NCBI GenBank assembly: GCA_963728925.1
Contig: CAVSMB010000006.1
Span: 186,001-250,000 of the forward strand
Reading direction: 5' to 3'
Length of the DNA stretch: 64,000 nt
Source: JBBPZA01 sp963728925
Lineage (GTDB): Bacteria; Actinomycetota; Thermoleophilia; Solirubrobacterales; Solirubrobacteraceae
Both the position numbers and the translations under genes were made by a program. Below the pieces are notes generated by a model. That model made no database searches, was not told where the DNA came from, and saw only the letters and a list, made by a program, of their open reading frames with translations. Of the stretch, positions 1 through 10,502 are shown in pieces. Every line of letters starts with the position of its first letter. The stretch's first letter is position 1.

Positions 1-235
1 GGTCGCGTCCCTCGGTGACCCGCCGGTTGACGGCGGTGTAGCTGGCGTCGGTGGCGTGGCGATCTCTTGGTAGCTGTTGGCCGGCGGCGTGGAGGTGAGC
101 TCGCGCCGTTCGCGTTGCTTGAGGTGCCGCAGGGCGGCGACGCGGCGGGCGTGCTCGTCGCGTTCCTGTGCGCGTTGCTCGGGGTTGCGGGCCTCGCCGG
201 CACTCTGTCCAGAGCAACAGCGAGCAGGGTGTGCG
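1..235 (-). pseudogene. Sigma-70 region-4-like HTH protein, 3' part, frameshifted and cut by the window edge
   Basis: The minus strand reads a charged helical stretch (LKQRERREL, NSYQEIA) and then, in a second frame, DASYTAVNRRVTEGRD. Together these resemble the C-terminal helix-turn-helix of sigma-70-like actinobacterial regulators, where an ERRAL..GYSYQEIA..TYTAVNRRL.EGR pattern is common. The two parts lie in different frames, so there is at least one indel near positions 45-70, and the gene runs off the left edge. No start codon was identified. The family call rests on this motif pattern only. Confidence 0.4.
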
Positions 236-362
236 CCGAGAGTCCCGAAAAGAACGCGAAAGCAAAAGCCTGCCACGGACGCGGCGCCGATGCTGCACAG
301 TGGTACTGATCTCGGGGGAGTGAAACGGCCGGGGCCAAGGGCAGGCGCTTCGGTCGCCCCGG

Positions 363-1018
363 CTAGTCGGACTGGCTACTGTCGTCGTCTCCGAAGATCG
401 ACATAGTCTCGGGCGCTGCCGGGGTAATGGTTTCCGGTTTCCCCTCGTTGATCTCGGTCTTCGCCTTTACCTCCTCGACCGCTGAGGCGCCGGCGCCCTT
501 GGCGTAGACAAGGCGGGGAGCACGGCGCTTCGACCTGTCGTTCCAGCCCTCGAAGTCGACCTGGCGCGCGCGCTTGAAGCTCAAGTACGCGACGTCGAGC
601 AGCAAGACCCGGTGGCGACGGGATCCAGCGTTCGGCACCGTCTCGCCGTCGAACAGGAGGTGGACGAAGCGGAGATCCTGTAGCTGGTCGATTTGCTTCG
701 TTAGCTCCGGATCGCGCTGGTCCACCATGAAGTAGGCGACTTTGTTGTGGCGACAGAATTCCCCAAGGTCCTCAAGCAGCCGCTCGAGTTCCGCCGCCGC
801 GTCGGGTGCATCTGCGCGGAGATCCGCCACCTTCGGCTCGGCGGTCTGCCCCGCAGCTGAGTTGACGTCTTCGGCCATCACCTTGTCGCTCCCTTGCTTG
901 TCGCTCGGGCCGCGATTTCGAGCGTGCTTGATTGCTGTTGGGCGCCGCTTTGGTTCGGCATGGAGATGCCGTTGTGAGCCGGGATCGGTGGGGTTGACGC
1001 TCGAACGTTGAAACGTTC
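363..1018 (-). pseudogene. C-terminal half of a split ORC/CDC6-like AAA ATPase gene
   Basis: From the in-frame ATG at 878 (GTG at 881) this reads 171-172 residues, but the frame is open further upstream to a TGA near 1018. The upstream peptide (AIKHARNRG, then SDKVMAEDVNSAAG) looks like the middle of a protein, the kind of lid-helix text that follows the ATPase core in ORC/CDC6-like proteins. The N-terminal half of such a protein, on the same strand, ends abruptly near 7418. I infer that the two belonged to one gene now separated by about 6.4 kb of mobile DNA; some residues between the halves seem lost. An AGGGAG before the ATG could allow re-initiation, so a truncated protein is possible. 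The acidic tail ends GDDDSSQSD. Confidence 0.6.
1003..1018. repeat. 16-bp palindrome at the edge of the split-gene fragment
   Basis: GAACGTT-GA-AACGTTC is a perfect 7-bp inverted repeat with a 2-bp centre. It sits where the coding sequence of the ATPase fragment stops being open and before the transposition module, so it could mark a transposon end or an operator. A shorter relative, CGTTC-AC-GAACG, lies at 5375-5386 on the other side of the module. Confidence 0.45.
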
Positions 1019-1179
1019 AAAGGGGGTCGGCTGGCGGGGTAGCTTCGCTTCGCGGTTGCTGTCAAGGGGTGCCGCTTCGCGGCTCGCTGCGCTCGGCCCG
1101 GTCGGGCCGCCCGTTGACAGCCCGCTGCGCTTCGCTGATTGGCTGGGGATCGGGTCGCGCGTTCGCGCGACCGGGGCGG

Positions 1180-2457
1180 TCAGCGCTGGGTGGCGGTCCA
1201 GAGCTGGGCGGGACGGCCGGCGGTGAGCACGCGCTGGCTGGTGATCTTGCCGTCGTCGGCGAGCGCGGCGAGCGCGTGGTCGAGTTGGCTGGTGGTGGGG
1301 TTGCGGTGCAGCAGGTCGCGCAGCTGGGTGCGGGTCAGCCCGTCGGGCAGTGCGTGGGTGAGCGCGGCGTGGATCTGGTGGGCGAGCGGGTCGCCGGCGG
1401 TGCGCTCGAGCGCCCAGGTGGCTGAGCGCCGTGCGTACTCCCAGAGCGCGAGCGCGGCATTGAGGTGCGCTGGCTGGATCTGCCGGGTGCCGTCGAGCAG
1501 CGCGTAGAGCAGCGCGAGCCGGATCGTGTGCGCTTCGGCGCGCGCGCCGATCGCGCCGGCGATCCCGGGCTGGGGTTCGGCGAGCCGCTGGTAGGCGTCT
1601 GACCAGGCGCGGCGAGCAGCGGTGGAGAGTCGCAGCTGCCCGGTGCGGCGGGCGCTGGTGAGCGTTGTCGCGAGCCTGCGATCGAGGCCGGTGCCGTTGA
1701 GCGGGTCGGGGTCGCCGCCTTCGGGCAGCAGTCGGACGCGGCGGCAGCCGAGCAGCAGGAAGCGGTTGAGCAGCCCGTTCGCGAGCTCGACCGGGTTGAC
1801 GTGGTGACGGAGCTCGGTGGCGGTGATGTGGCCGATCACGCTGATGTGCGCGTCGGTCGCGCGCGCGGGCGCGGTCCGGGTCAGGATCTGCAACGGTCGG
1901 CCGTCCCACGCCGAGCGCAGGGTCGGCGACAACGTGGAGATCTCGCGGCTGACCGCCTTGAGCACGCTGACGAACTCGGGTTCGATCACCAGCAGCCGCC
2001 GGTCGCCTGAGCCGGGGTCCTGGGCTTGCGGGTCGCGGACTGACCAGATCAGCCCCTCGCCGCTTGAGAGCCCGGTCAGAATCCGGTTGCTGATCGCCGG
2101 GTCGGCGCCGCTGATCAGCCTGTGCACGTGATCCCAGGACGATCCCTTGCGTGCGCGCGAGCTGTCGCCGACAAGGACCAGGAACTCGTTCGGGTGATGG
2201 CGGGTCGCCTCGACTTGAAACCAGGCGCCGCGGCCGATCGCGGCGCCGAACGCGACCAGCAGCTGAGAGAGGATCGCGACCGGGTCGGCCTCGGTCTGCG
2301 GCGCGATCGTGCCGACGATCTCGCCCGCGAGCCCGTGATAGGCGGCCTGCGCGGGCGGCGCCGGCCAGTCCGAGGGGACCGGCAGCGCCAGCTCGCCGGT
2401 CGCCTGGGGATCGTCGTTGGGCTCATCGAGCAGCGACAGCGCCGCTTGCTTGGTCAT
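1180..2457 (-). CDS. DUF3987-type P-loop protein of a transposition module
   Basis: 425 residues, starting at ATG 2457 inside an ATGA overlap with the stop of the upstream ATPase gene. It resembles DUF3987 proteins (helicase/primase-associated ATPases of phages and integrative elements). A Walker-A-like VGDSSRARKGSS lies in the N-terminal third and an acidic beta strand, LLVIEPEF, follows about 50 residues later. The last 60 residues (TRTQLRDLLHRNP...ALAALADDGKI) look like a winged helix. The role in transposition is unknown; coupling to the integrase and TniB-like genes argues that it works with them, perhaps in target handling or replication of the inserted DNA (inference). It could also be a passenger gene. 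Confidence 0.8.
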   Translation of the reverse strand: MTKQAALSLLDEPNDDPQATGELALPVPSDWPAPPAQAAYHGLAGEIVGTIAPQTEADPVAILSQLLVAFGAAIGRGAWFQVEATRHHPNEFLVLVGDSSRARKGSSWDHVHRLISGADPAISNRILTGLSSGEGLIWSVRDPQAQDPGSGDRRLLVIEPEFVSVLKAVSREISTLSPTLRSAWDGRPLQILTRTAPARATDAHISVIGHITATELRHHVNPVELANGLLNRFLLLGCRRVRLLPEGGDPDPLNGTGLDRRLATTLTSARRTGQLRLSTAARRAWSDAYQRLAEPQPGIAGAIGARAEAHTIRLALLYALLDGTRQIQPAHLNAALALWEYARRSATWALERTAGDPLAHQIHAALTHALPDGLTRTQLRDLLHRNPTTSQLDHALAALADDGKITSQRVLTAGRPAQLWTATQR

Positions 2458-3265
2458 TCGGCGGAGATCTCGGCGACCGCGGCCCTTGTGGCTGACTCGT
2501 CGACGATCGCCTTGTTCTGCGCGAACGCGGCGATCAGTGATCCGACGGCGAGATTGTTGACCTGTCTGGGGAGGCCGCGCGAGATCTCGTGGATCAGCGC
2601 GACGGCGTCGTCGGAGAACAAGGTGTCCGAGCGACCGGCGAGCGCGAGGTGGTGCTGCACGTAGCTGTGGGTCTCCTTCGCGTCGAGGCCGGTGATCGGG
2701 TAGCGCACCGCGATCCGCTGATCCAATGCGGCGGACGTGCCGTGGCGCAGCCGGCGGCGCAGGGTCGGCTGGCCGAGCAGCAGCAGGCAGAACGGCGCGG
2801 TCTGGTCCATCCCGAGGTTCGACAGGCAGCGCACGCCCTCGAGGCTCTCGCCGTCCAAGAGGTGCGCCTCGTCGATGATCAACACGACCTGCTTGCCGCG
2901 CTCCGAGCTCTCCGCCGCGAGCAGCTCTTGGGCTTGCGGGATCAGCGCGGCGTGATGAAACCGCGGCGTGCCGCCCAGCGCGCTGACGATCAGGCCGTAG
3001 ATCCCGCGCAGCCCGACGCCCGGGGTGCCGAGGTAGAGGATCGTGTGCCGCGAGGCGTCCAGGCCGGCGATCGCGGCGCGCGCGGCGACCGTCTTGCCGG
3101 CGCCGCACTCGCCGCTGATCACGCCGATCGCCTGCTCGCTGATGCACCACTGGATGCGGGCGACCGCCTCGGCGTGCGCGCCATGCGCATGCAGCATCCC
3201 TGGTGCCAGGTCCTTCCCGAACGGCATCCGCGAGAACCCGTAGTGCGCGCGCAACCGATCGATAC

Positions 3266-3269
<4 letters not shown>
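2454..3269 (-). CDS. TniB/ExeA-like AAA+ ATPase, transposition helper
   Basis: 271 residues. Walker A GECGAGKT is at 53-60 and Walker B VVLIIDEAH at about 128-136; GLPRQVNNLA near 225 fits the sensor-2/lid region of the ExeA/TniB/IstB group. In Mu, Tn5053 and Tn7 systems such ATPases bind target DNA and activate the DDE transposase. The start codon overlaps the stop of the integrase gene by ATGA, and its own stop overlaps the DUF3987 start in the same way, so all three are probably made from one mRNA in fixed ratio. MSIDRLRAHYGFSRMPFGKD is the usual opening of ExeA-like proteins, supporting the start. Confidence 0.88.
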
Positions 3270-4669
<1,400 letters not shown>

Positions 4670-4714
4670 ACGGCCTCCAAACGCTCAAGGTCACGAGCGC
4701 GGCACGGTCTCAGC

Positions 4715-5305
4715 TCACGGCGCCGACGGGGAGAGGGAGCTCGTGTTGGCGAGCAGCAGCCCGCCCGACAGCACGCTGGCGATTCGCCACGCCTCGCCCG
4801 GCCCGAACCGCAAAACCCACGCCCGGACCGCAACCGCGACCGCCTCAAGCGCGTCCGCCAGCACGCTCCCCGCCGGCTCGATCGCCCCCAACTCCGCATC
4901 CAGCGCGACCGCCCAGCGCACGAAATGCGCGCGCACCTGCTCCGCCCGCGCGGCGAACCGCCGCAGCCACCCGCGCACCGCGTCCTTGTGCACCCCGAGC
5001 CGCCCGGCGATCGTCCGATGCCCCGCACCCGACGTCACCTTCGCCTCGATCGCGGCGCCGATCACCGACACCTCATCCCGACGGCGCAGCAAGCACAGAT
5101 CCGCCAGCAGCACGTGCGTCACCGCGCACGCCCGACAGCGCGCCCGCCGCGGCCGCAACCCCAGCTCCCGGCTCCCAGAACACCGGACCACGCGCTCGCG
5201 CGCGTGCCCCCACGGACCCAACACCCCGTGACACGACGGACACGACAACTCCCCGCCCAGCAACTCAGACTCGACCCGCGCCAACTCGACGCATACGATC
5301 AACAC
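4715..5305 (-). CDS. DUF6431-type zinc-ribbon/HTH protein
   Basis: 196 residues from a GTG start at 5305, chosen because GGAGGT lies 8 nt upstream and the peptide then begins VLIVCVELARVE. Two CxxC pairs (CPSCHG and CRACA) form a probable zinc ribbon in residues 20-60. A helix-turn-helix follows (GHRTIAGRLGVHKDAVRGWLRRFA). It resembles DUF6431 proteins, which in actinobacteria are commonly found next to this kind of DDE integrase. It lies 45 bp upstream of the integrase gene on the same strand and is probably cotranscribed. It may bind the element ends or regulate the operon; this is inference from domain content. Confidence 0.75.
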   Translation of the reverse strand: MLIVCVELARVESELLGGELSCPSCHGVLGPWGHARERVVRCSGSRELGLRPRRARCRACAVTHVLLADLCLLRRRDEVSVIGAAIEAKVTSGAGHRTIAGRLGVHKDAVRGWLRRFAARAEQVRAHFVRWAVALDAELGAIEPAGSVLADALEAVAVAVRAWVLRFGPGEAWRIASVLSGGLLLANTSSLSPSAP

Positions 5306-5326
5306 GGGGTGCCACCTCCGGCATCC

Positions 5327-5371
5327 GGAGGGCCCTCCCGACGCAACGACCAAGCTGGCGGGAGGGCCCTC
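5327..5371. promoter_or_regulatory. Twin palindromes upstream of the transposition operon
   Basis: GGAGGGCCCTCC (5327-5338) is a perfect 12-bp palindrome, and GGAGGGCCCTC recurs at 5361-5371 with its centre 34 bp away. Both lie just upstream of the GTG start of the DUF6431 gene. They are candidate operators or transposase-binding sites; no promoter hexamers are convincing. Confidence 0.4.
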
Positions 5372-5472
5372 GCGCGTTCACGAACGTGCGAACCCTGCCA
5401 TCAGCACGACGCCGCCCCAGCCTTCAACGGCGCGACCACCCCCGCGCGTCCCGAAATCAAGCGGCGTTCAAC

Positions 5473-5596
5473 AGCGGATCTCGCTGGTCAGCTGCGCGAT
5501 CTGGGCGACGAGCGGTTCGAGGGCGGCGACGAGGCCGAGCACGATCTGGCGGCGTGCTTCGGTCTCGAGGGTGCCGGCGCGGCCGTCGGCGGCGCC
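5473..5596 (-). pseudogene. Possible transposase fragment between operon and IS1380 element
   Basis: The minus strand is open for about 40 residues (TLETEARRQIVLGLVAALEP, then QIAQLTSEIR) and ends at TGA. The helical heptad pattern is like the linker helix of IS110-type transposases, but no diagnostic residue is left. The fragment is cut on its upstream side by the left end of the IS1380 element. The rest of 5372-5472 holds nothing I can identify. Confidence 0.2.
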
Positions 5597-5676
5597 TCTG
5601 ACCTAGATCAGTGGGTAGTGGTGGCTGACTCTTGCTGAGGGTCTGGTGAGGGCTTGTGCGAAGGCCCTCTTGAGTT

Positions 5677-5706
5677 GGAAAAACCCCGCAAACACGGGGC
5701 TTTTCC
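5677..5706. terminator. Bidirectional intrinsic terminator inside the IS left end
   Basis: GGAAAAACCCCG and CGGGGCTTTTCC form a stem around a CAAACA loop, with an A tract before and a T tract after, so it could stop transcription in both directions. It would shield the transposase gene from outside transcription. A TTGACT at 5714-5719 just beyond it could be a -35 element. Confidence 0.65.
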
Positions 5707-5775
5707 GTCCGCCTTGACTGTCAGGGTGCGGGTTGTGAGACCTGGTTGTGACGGTGAGGCGGGGTCACCCGGGGG

Positions 5776-7219
5776 GTGATTGGCGTTAACGGTGCCAGAC
5801 GCCCCGGACGGCTGATCATCCGCGCGGATGATCCGACGCTCACCCCCTACGCCGGGCTGGCGATCTCGGGCGAGCTGGCGCACCGGCTCGGGCTGGCGGG
5901 GCTGATCGACGCCGAGCTGGCCGTGGAGCGGCGCGCCCGGCCGGTGAAGGTCCGCCGCCGCGGCCTCTCGCCCGGCGAGCTGGTGGTCGCGGTGGCTGAG
6001 TGCCAGCTGGTCGGCGGCGCGTTCTTTGACCACATCGAGGACGTGCGCGCTGACCGCGCCGGCGCCGCGCTGCGCGCGGTCGGCGCCACGCCGTCGGCGC
6101 CGACGGCCCTTGCAGAACGCCAAGCGCTTCCGGCGCGTGCACTGCCAGCGGATCGAGCGCGCGGCTGCGCGCGCGGGTGAGCGTCTGGACCGGGCGCTGG
6201 GACGCGACGGCGGCGAGCCGCCGACCGTCGATCTGGACGCAACCCAGGTGACCGTCTACGGCGCTTGCAAGCAGGGCGCCGCACGCAGCCGTCACGGCCA
6301 CATGAGCTACGCGCCGCATGTGGCGTTCTGGGCCGAGCGCGGCCGCGCGCTGAGCAGCGAGCTGGTCGGCGGCAATCGCGAGAAGCTCACCGGCGCCGAG
6401 TGCGCGCGGATCGCCAGCCGGGCGCTTTCGCTGCTGCCGGCAGGGCACGCGCCGGCGACGTTCCGGATCGACTCGGCCTACTACCAGGTCGAGCTGCTGC
6501 AGCGGCTGCGCGCCGAGTGCTCGCGCTTCACCGTCTCGGTGCCGCGCAACCAGGCGATGTGGAAGAAGCTGGCCGAGATCCCCGAGAGCGCCTGGACCGA
6601 CGCGCTCGATATGCCCGGCGCGCAGGTCGCCGAGACCGCCTACCGTCCCGAGGGCTGGAAGCACGAACCGCTGCGGCTGATCGTCAGGCGCGTCCCGTTC
6701 ACCGCATCGGAGATCGCCAAGCGCAAGGGTTCGCGGCGGCTGAAGACGATCCACCCCGCCCAGCTTCAGCTCGCGCTCGAGGGCAAGGCCGCGTCGGTCT
6801 ACGGCTACTCGTTCATCCTCAGCGACCTCCACTGGCAGCCCGCCGTCTGGATCGAGCACTTCCACCGCCACCGCGCGCAGATCGAGGAGCGCCTGAAGGA
6901 GGCCAAGCTCGGCCAGGCGCTGCGGCACCTGCCCTCCGGCAACGAACACGCCAACCGTGTCTGGCTCGCCGCCGCGCTGCTGGCGCTCAACCTGACCGCC
7001 TTCTGCTGCGACCTCTGTCCCGCCGCGGGCGCGTCGGGCAAGGCGCCCGAGGACGCGCCGCTACGCCGGGCCGCCAAGACGCTACGACGGTTGCTGTTCA
7101 ACGTGCCCGCCCGCATCGCGCGCAGTGGCCGGCGCACGATCCTGCACCTGCCACAGGGCTTCCGTCACACCCGCGTCTTCCAGGCCACGATCGACGCGGT
7201 CTACGCGCTGCCGCCCTGA
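5776..7219 (+). pseudogene. IS1380-family transposase, frameshifted
   Basis: Frame 1 starts at GTG 5776 after a G-rich ribosome site and gives the usual N-terminus (TPYAGLAISGELAHRLGL). Near 6100-6110 the coding passes into another frame (LQNAKRFRRVHCQRIERA), which continues to TGA 7219. Catalytic acidic residues are visible as TVDLDATQV, TFRIDSAYY and ERLKEAKLG, fitting the DDE set of IS1380/IS4-type enzymes. Joined, the product is about 480 residues. No slippery heptamer is seen at the shift, so a mutation or assembly indel is likelier than programmed frameshifting. Confidence 0.8.
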
Positions 7220-7417
7220 TCCAACAAAGCTCCCCGCCGCCGACATCGACCGTCCGCAGCACCGCCCAGCTCGGCGACCTCGAGAACGAGCGCGATCGGC
7301 GCCCCCGCCCCGGCTCACACCACCCCGAGCAAACCAACACCTCCTCGACCACGCGCCCGCCATCATCCGACAATCAAACCAGCCGCCAACACGACCCCCG
7401 CAGCGTTACTCACTGAT

Positions 7418-8423
7418 CTAAGTCAGACTCCGGATGTCCACGCCCTCGCGATTCGCGATGCTGCCGAAGATCTGCTGTAGGAACTGCTGGGTGGAGTCGA
7501 AGAGCTGCAGTCCGCGGTCGAGGGACACCTCGTTCGCGTCCTGAGTGAGTGGGCTGCATCCCCTGCGGGGGCGTTCCGCCCTTGTACGGCGTTGTCCAGT
7601 ACCGGACGCTTGCGATCTTGAGCCAAAGGCCCGTGTCCTTCACGAGCCGATGCATGTACCCGAGGACCCGAGGTTGGTCGGGCCGTTCGACGCGGTAGAA
7701 CTCGTCCAGAAACACGAAGCCGCCCTCGACGTGCTGGAGACCCTCGGTGACGAGACGCCGCGTTTCGCCAAGACTGCGCTCCAGGTACTCCTCCTTGCTG
7801 CTGACGATCGTCTCGGTCGAGCTGACGCTCTGCTCCTCGGTCAACTTCGCTCCGACCTCACCTTTCATCGGGCCCGCCTTCACCGACCCGATCGCGTCCA
7901 GCGCGCTTCCCGTCCCGGCGCTTCTCGTCCACTGAATCTCCCGGTCATTGGGAAGCTGGCGCAGGATCTCCAAGTTCGTCGCTGCGCGATCGAGGGCTGC
8001 AAGCGTGTCGCCAAGGTTGGATTTCCGGCTGACCCTGTCCCGGAGCCGCCGCCAGAAAGTGCGCCCAGCCGCGCGTCTTTGAGCCGCAGCTCGCACCCCC
8101 CGCACGACCTCGAGGACCGAGCTCACGAGGACGTCGGGATAGGACAGCGCCATGAAGAGCTCCTGGTCGATCCAGACCGCGACCTTTCCCTCGTTTCGGC
8201 GCTTCGCCTCCAGATGCCGAAGCAGGCTGGTCTTCCCAGAACCCCGGCGCCCCCAGATCAAGTGATGGAAGCGCGCCTCAACCTGTTCGAGTTCGCCTCC
8301 CGCCGGAGGAACGAATTCCGCCGGACCGCCCTCGGGCGCCGCGCGCGTGGCCTCCTCCAGCGCGGTGAGGAGGGCGTCCACATTCTCGCCGTAGTAGGCC
8401 GCATTCTCAGGGCTGCGTTGCAT
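7418..8423 (-). pseudogene. N-terminal half of a split ORC/CDC6-like AAA ATPase gene
   Basis: Starts at 8423 (MQRSPENAAYYGE). Walker A is GRRGSGKTS near residue 65 and Walker B is FVFLDEFY near 235. From about 7545 the reading moves to another frame, which continues sensibly (DANEVSLDRGLQLFDSTQQF, then IANREGVDIRSL) and ends at TAG 7418-7420, inside the right inverted repeat of the IS1380 element. So the gene carries one indel and has lost its C-terminus; that part seems to survive at 363-1018. Such ATPases are annotated as ORC/CDC6-family in many bacteria and are often found in defence or mobile loci. Function here is unknown. Confidence 0.65.
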
Positions 8424-8637
8424 GCATTCAGGCTATAGCGGTTCGATGTCGCTCACCGTCCACCTGCGCATCGCATCAGCTCGCTGGTTGCCGCCAGGGC
8501 AGATGCGGTTCCGCTGCGCGCGAGGGGAGCATCTTCGGGGAGTGATCTCGATCGCATGAGCCTGTCCTTGGCCGCCGAGACTCCTTGAGACTTGCTTTCT
8601 GATCGTTGACATGTAGTGGGGTCCTCGCGGCCCGGGT

Positions 8638-9635
8638 CTATTGTGCGGCGGCCTCGCACGTCCTGGCCACATCAGGGAGCGCCTCGGGCAAGCCACCGTG
8701 CTGAACAATCTCGCGGTGGAGCTGGTGTCGATAGCGCTCTCCGGCACGGGGGTCTGGATCAAAGACGTGGATACTCGCATTGGTAGCCGTAGCCGCTAGA
8801 AGGTCACGCACGAGATCGTCATAAGGGGGGAGGCTGTACCCCACGATCAATACGAGACGCGCGGTGGTAACCGCCGCCCGCGCGACTCTCCAGGTTGGCA
8901 CGAGGGCATCGGGCGGTCGTTTACCGCGGACCGGGGCAACGAGCAACGCATCACCGCGAACCGCGGGCCGGCAGTCGTGATACCGAACCAGTTTCCCGTT
9001 GCGGAGGGACCACGAAACTGACCCGTGCAGCTTCAGCAGCGGCACCGTTCCTTCGGTGACGATGCGCTGGATGTGGCTGTAAGACGGGTAGCCGCCGCCA
9101 GCCAGTGCCTCGTGTCCGAATCCGTAATTGAACCCCGGTCGCGGGACCGTGGTCGGGGTCCAATCCGAAGGCCACGCTCGGCGAGTACATCGTAGTTCGT
9201 AGTGATGACCGTTACCCCGGTCGTTCTCCTGAAGATCGCCGTCCAAAAGTCCTCGTGGATGCGGTTTTGAGTCGTGCGATTGATGTTGTGGCGCGTGATC
9301 GTTAGGTGGGTCTGGATGCCCACTCGCTCGAGTCGACCCCTTCGCAAGGCCACAATGAGACCGACGTACCAGACGGCGTCCTTCCATTCCGTGCCGCCGG
9401 TGGCCTCCAACTGGGCGAGGTACTCCTCTGGACTTCCCCCGCACGCGTCGTGCCACAGACGCCACCCGCGCTGCACACGCTCAACGAGGCGCTGGCGGCT
9501 GACCCGATCCACTACCGGCTCCTCGTCAAAGAGGTGCGCGGCCAATGGTACATCGGCGACGTACGAAAACCCTGCCCCAAGGAAGACAACCACGCCCGGT
9601 GGATCTGGGCGGACAGTTTGAGGAGCGGCGCTCAT
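8638..9635 (-). pseudogene. SIR2-like protein, single frameshift
   Basis: Starts at ATG 9635. The first frame gives the Rossmann loop VVFLGAGFSYVADVPLA (residues 14-30) and VITTNYDVLAERG near 145. Near 9140-9170 coding moves to a second frame with PGFNYGFGHEAL, LLKLHGSVSW and VLIVGYSLPPYD, the usual C-terminal motifs of SIR2-like (SIR2_2) proteins. Joined length is about 330 residues, normal for the family. Related SIR2-like domains act as NAD+-degrading effectors in anti-phage systems; that role is possible but unproven here. Repairing one base would restore the whole protein, so assembly error should be excluded. Confidence 0.7.
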
Positions 9636-9723
9636 ACGCGCCGTGCTTCCACGGACTTTGGGCAGTTCGCGGAGCTACGAGGATTCGGAAGTCTGGCGGG
9701 CACGACGTCGCGGCGCGAGGACG

Positions 9724-9918
9724 CTATCGCTTGGGACGCGCCCGGCAGTCGATGCGCGACCACGTCGCGCTGCTCCTTCGCCCGAAATGGGCAGCGTCCG
9801 TTCGAGCGTTTCCGCGCTGGCGCTTCTCGACGGCGGTCGCCAGCAGCGACCCGGGGCCGGCCAGCAGCTCCTGCTCGTTCGCCGGGCGGGCGGGGAGGAG
9901 GTCGACGGCGATCGCCAT
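9724..9918 (-). CDS. Small hypothetical protein downstream of the 62-aa gene
   Basis: 64 residues beginning MAIAVDLLPARPANEQEL. A similar opening (EIAVDLLPAP) follows the second copy of the upstream small gene near 18991, in the same relative place. That conservation supports a real start, but the end is uncertain. No known domain. Confidence 0.3.
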   Translation of the reverse strand: MAIAVDLLPARPANEQELLAGPGSLLATAVEKRQRGNARTDAAHFGRRSSATWSRIDCRARPKR

Positions 9919-9938
9919 ACGCGCGCGTGCGCGTGAAC

Positions 9939-10127
9939 CTAGACGTGGGGGAGGAGCTCGGCCTGCCGGGCGCGCAGCTCAAGTACGCGCTCGACGAGCT
10001 CGGCCGCCAAGTGGTCCCCGATCGCGTGGGCGAGCAGCCGCAGCTCGGCGTCCTGCAACGCAACCAACTGCTCAAGCGACGTCACCGGCGAGGGGACGGT
10101 GGTGGGGGAGGGGACGAGCTGCAGCAC
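9939..10127 (-). CDS. Small helical protein, 62 aa, one of two copies
   Basis: The sequence is mostly one amphipathic helix (SLEQLVALQDAELRLLAHAI, then DHLAAELVERV). A near copy, EQLLALRDAELRLLAHAIGD, is encoded on the opposite strand at about 18829-18960. Preservation of the peptide in two places suggests that it was, or is, a gene. No family recognised. The 20 bp between it and the next small ORF is also similar in both copies. Confidence 0.45.
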   Translation of the reverse strand: MLQLVPSPTTVPSPVTSLEQLVALQDAELRLLAHAIGDHLAAELVERVLELRARQAELLPHV

Positions 10128-10189
10128 GACCGCAGTGTCGCTCGCGACCCTGACGGAATGGGTCGCAGAATCGCCTTATCCGTGACCCC

Positions 10190-10366
10190 AGGTCCTGTCG
10201 CCTCCGTCGAGCGCGAGTTCGGTCGCCTGAAGAACGATTGGGCGCCAACCGCCGCTCCGCGTCGGCGGGCTGGATCGGGGCCGGCTTCCTCCGACCTGAC
10301 CATCCTCGCCAGGCTGTCCTGCGCCAACGCCAGGGCGCGAGCCATTTCGCTTGCGGCGGAGCACTA
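10190..10366 (+). pseudogene. C-terminal fragment of a DDE transposase
   Basis: The reading frame with VASVEREFGRLKNDWA and then SDLTILARLSCANARARAI matches the end of IS5/IS1182-type transposases, where an E..FGRLK..W.L.PLR pattern is followed by a helix ending LARL..A.ARA. Only the last 60 or so residues survive, and the middle is garbled. It is the remnant of a lost insertion sequence. Confidence 0.5.
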
Positions 10367-10379
10367 AGGTCAAGGACCC

Positions 10380-10502
10380 ATGCGTGGTCCGCTGTTCTAC
10401 ATCCCGCGCTTCATCCGCCACTACAAGGAGCGGCGTCAGCTCGGCCAGTCGGTCGGCCAGTCTGTAAAGAGTGCCCGGGTACGAATGCGCAGCTACCGAT
10501 GA
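10380..10502 (+). CDS. Possible 40-aa basic protein
   Basis: ATG 10380 is preceded by AAGGA 4 nt upstream. The peptide (MRGPLFYIPRFIRHYKERR...) is basic with one short hydrophobic stretch. No homologue recognised; it may be chance. The following 10503-10738 shows no coding pattern that I can support. Confidence 0.25.
   Translation: MRGPLFYIPRFIRHYKERRQLGQSVGQSVKSARVRMRSYR

Larger units (their letters stand above)
5597..7427 (+). mobile_element. IS1380-family insertion sequence, 1831 bp
   Basis: The ends are inverted repeats matching at 19 of 21 positions: TCTGACCTAGATCAGTGGGTA at the left (5597-5617) and its complement at 7407-7427 with two differences. The length fits the family. I could not find a convincing target duplication. 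The right end overlaps the stop codon (7418-7420) of the truncated ATPase gene, so the insertion or a later deletion created the present end of that gene. A bidirectional hairpin sits just inside the left end. Confidence 0.75.

Noticed and set aside
878..1909. 343-codon Arg-rich minus-strand frame
   Set aside because: Out-of-frame shadow of the DUF3987 gene with heavily biased composition.
6100..6115. Programmed frameshift in the IS1380 transposase
   Set aside because: No slippery heptamer or adjacent pseudoknot evident, and IS1380 transposases normally use a single frame.
8433..8780. 115-codon minus frame upstream of the split ATPase gene
   Set aside because: Low-quality peptide, overlaps the end of the SIR2-like gene, and no ribosome site.
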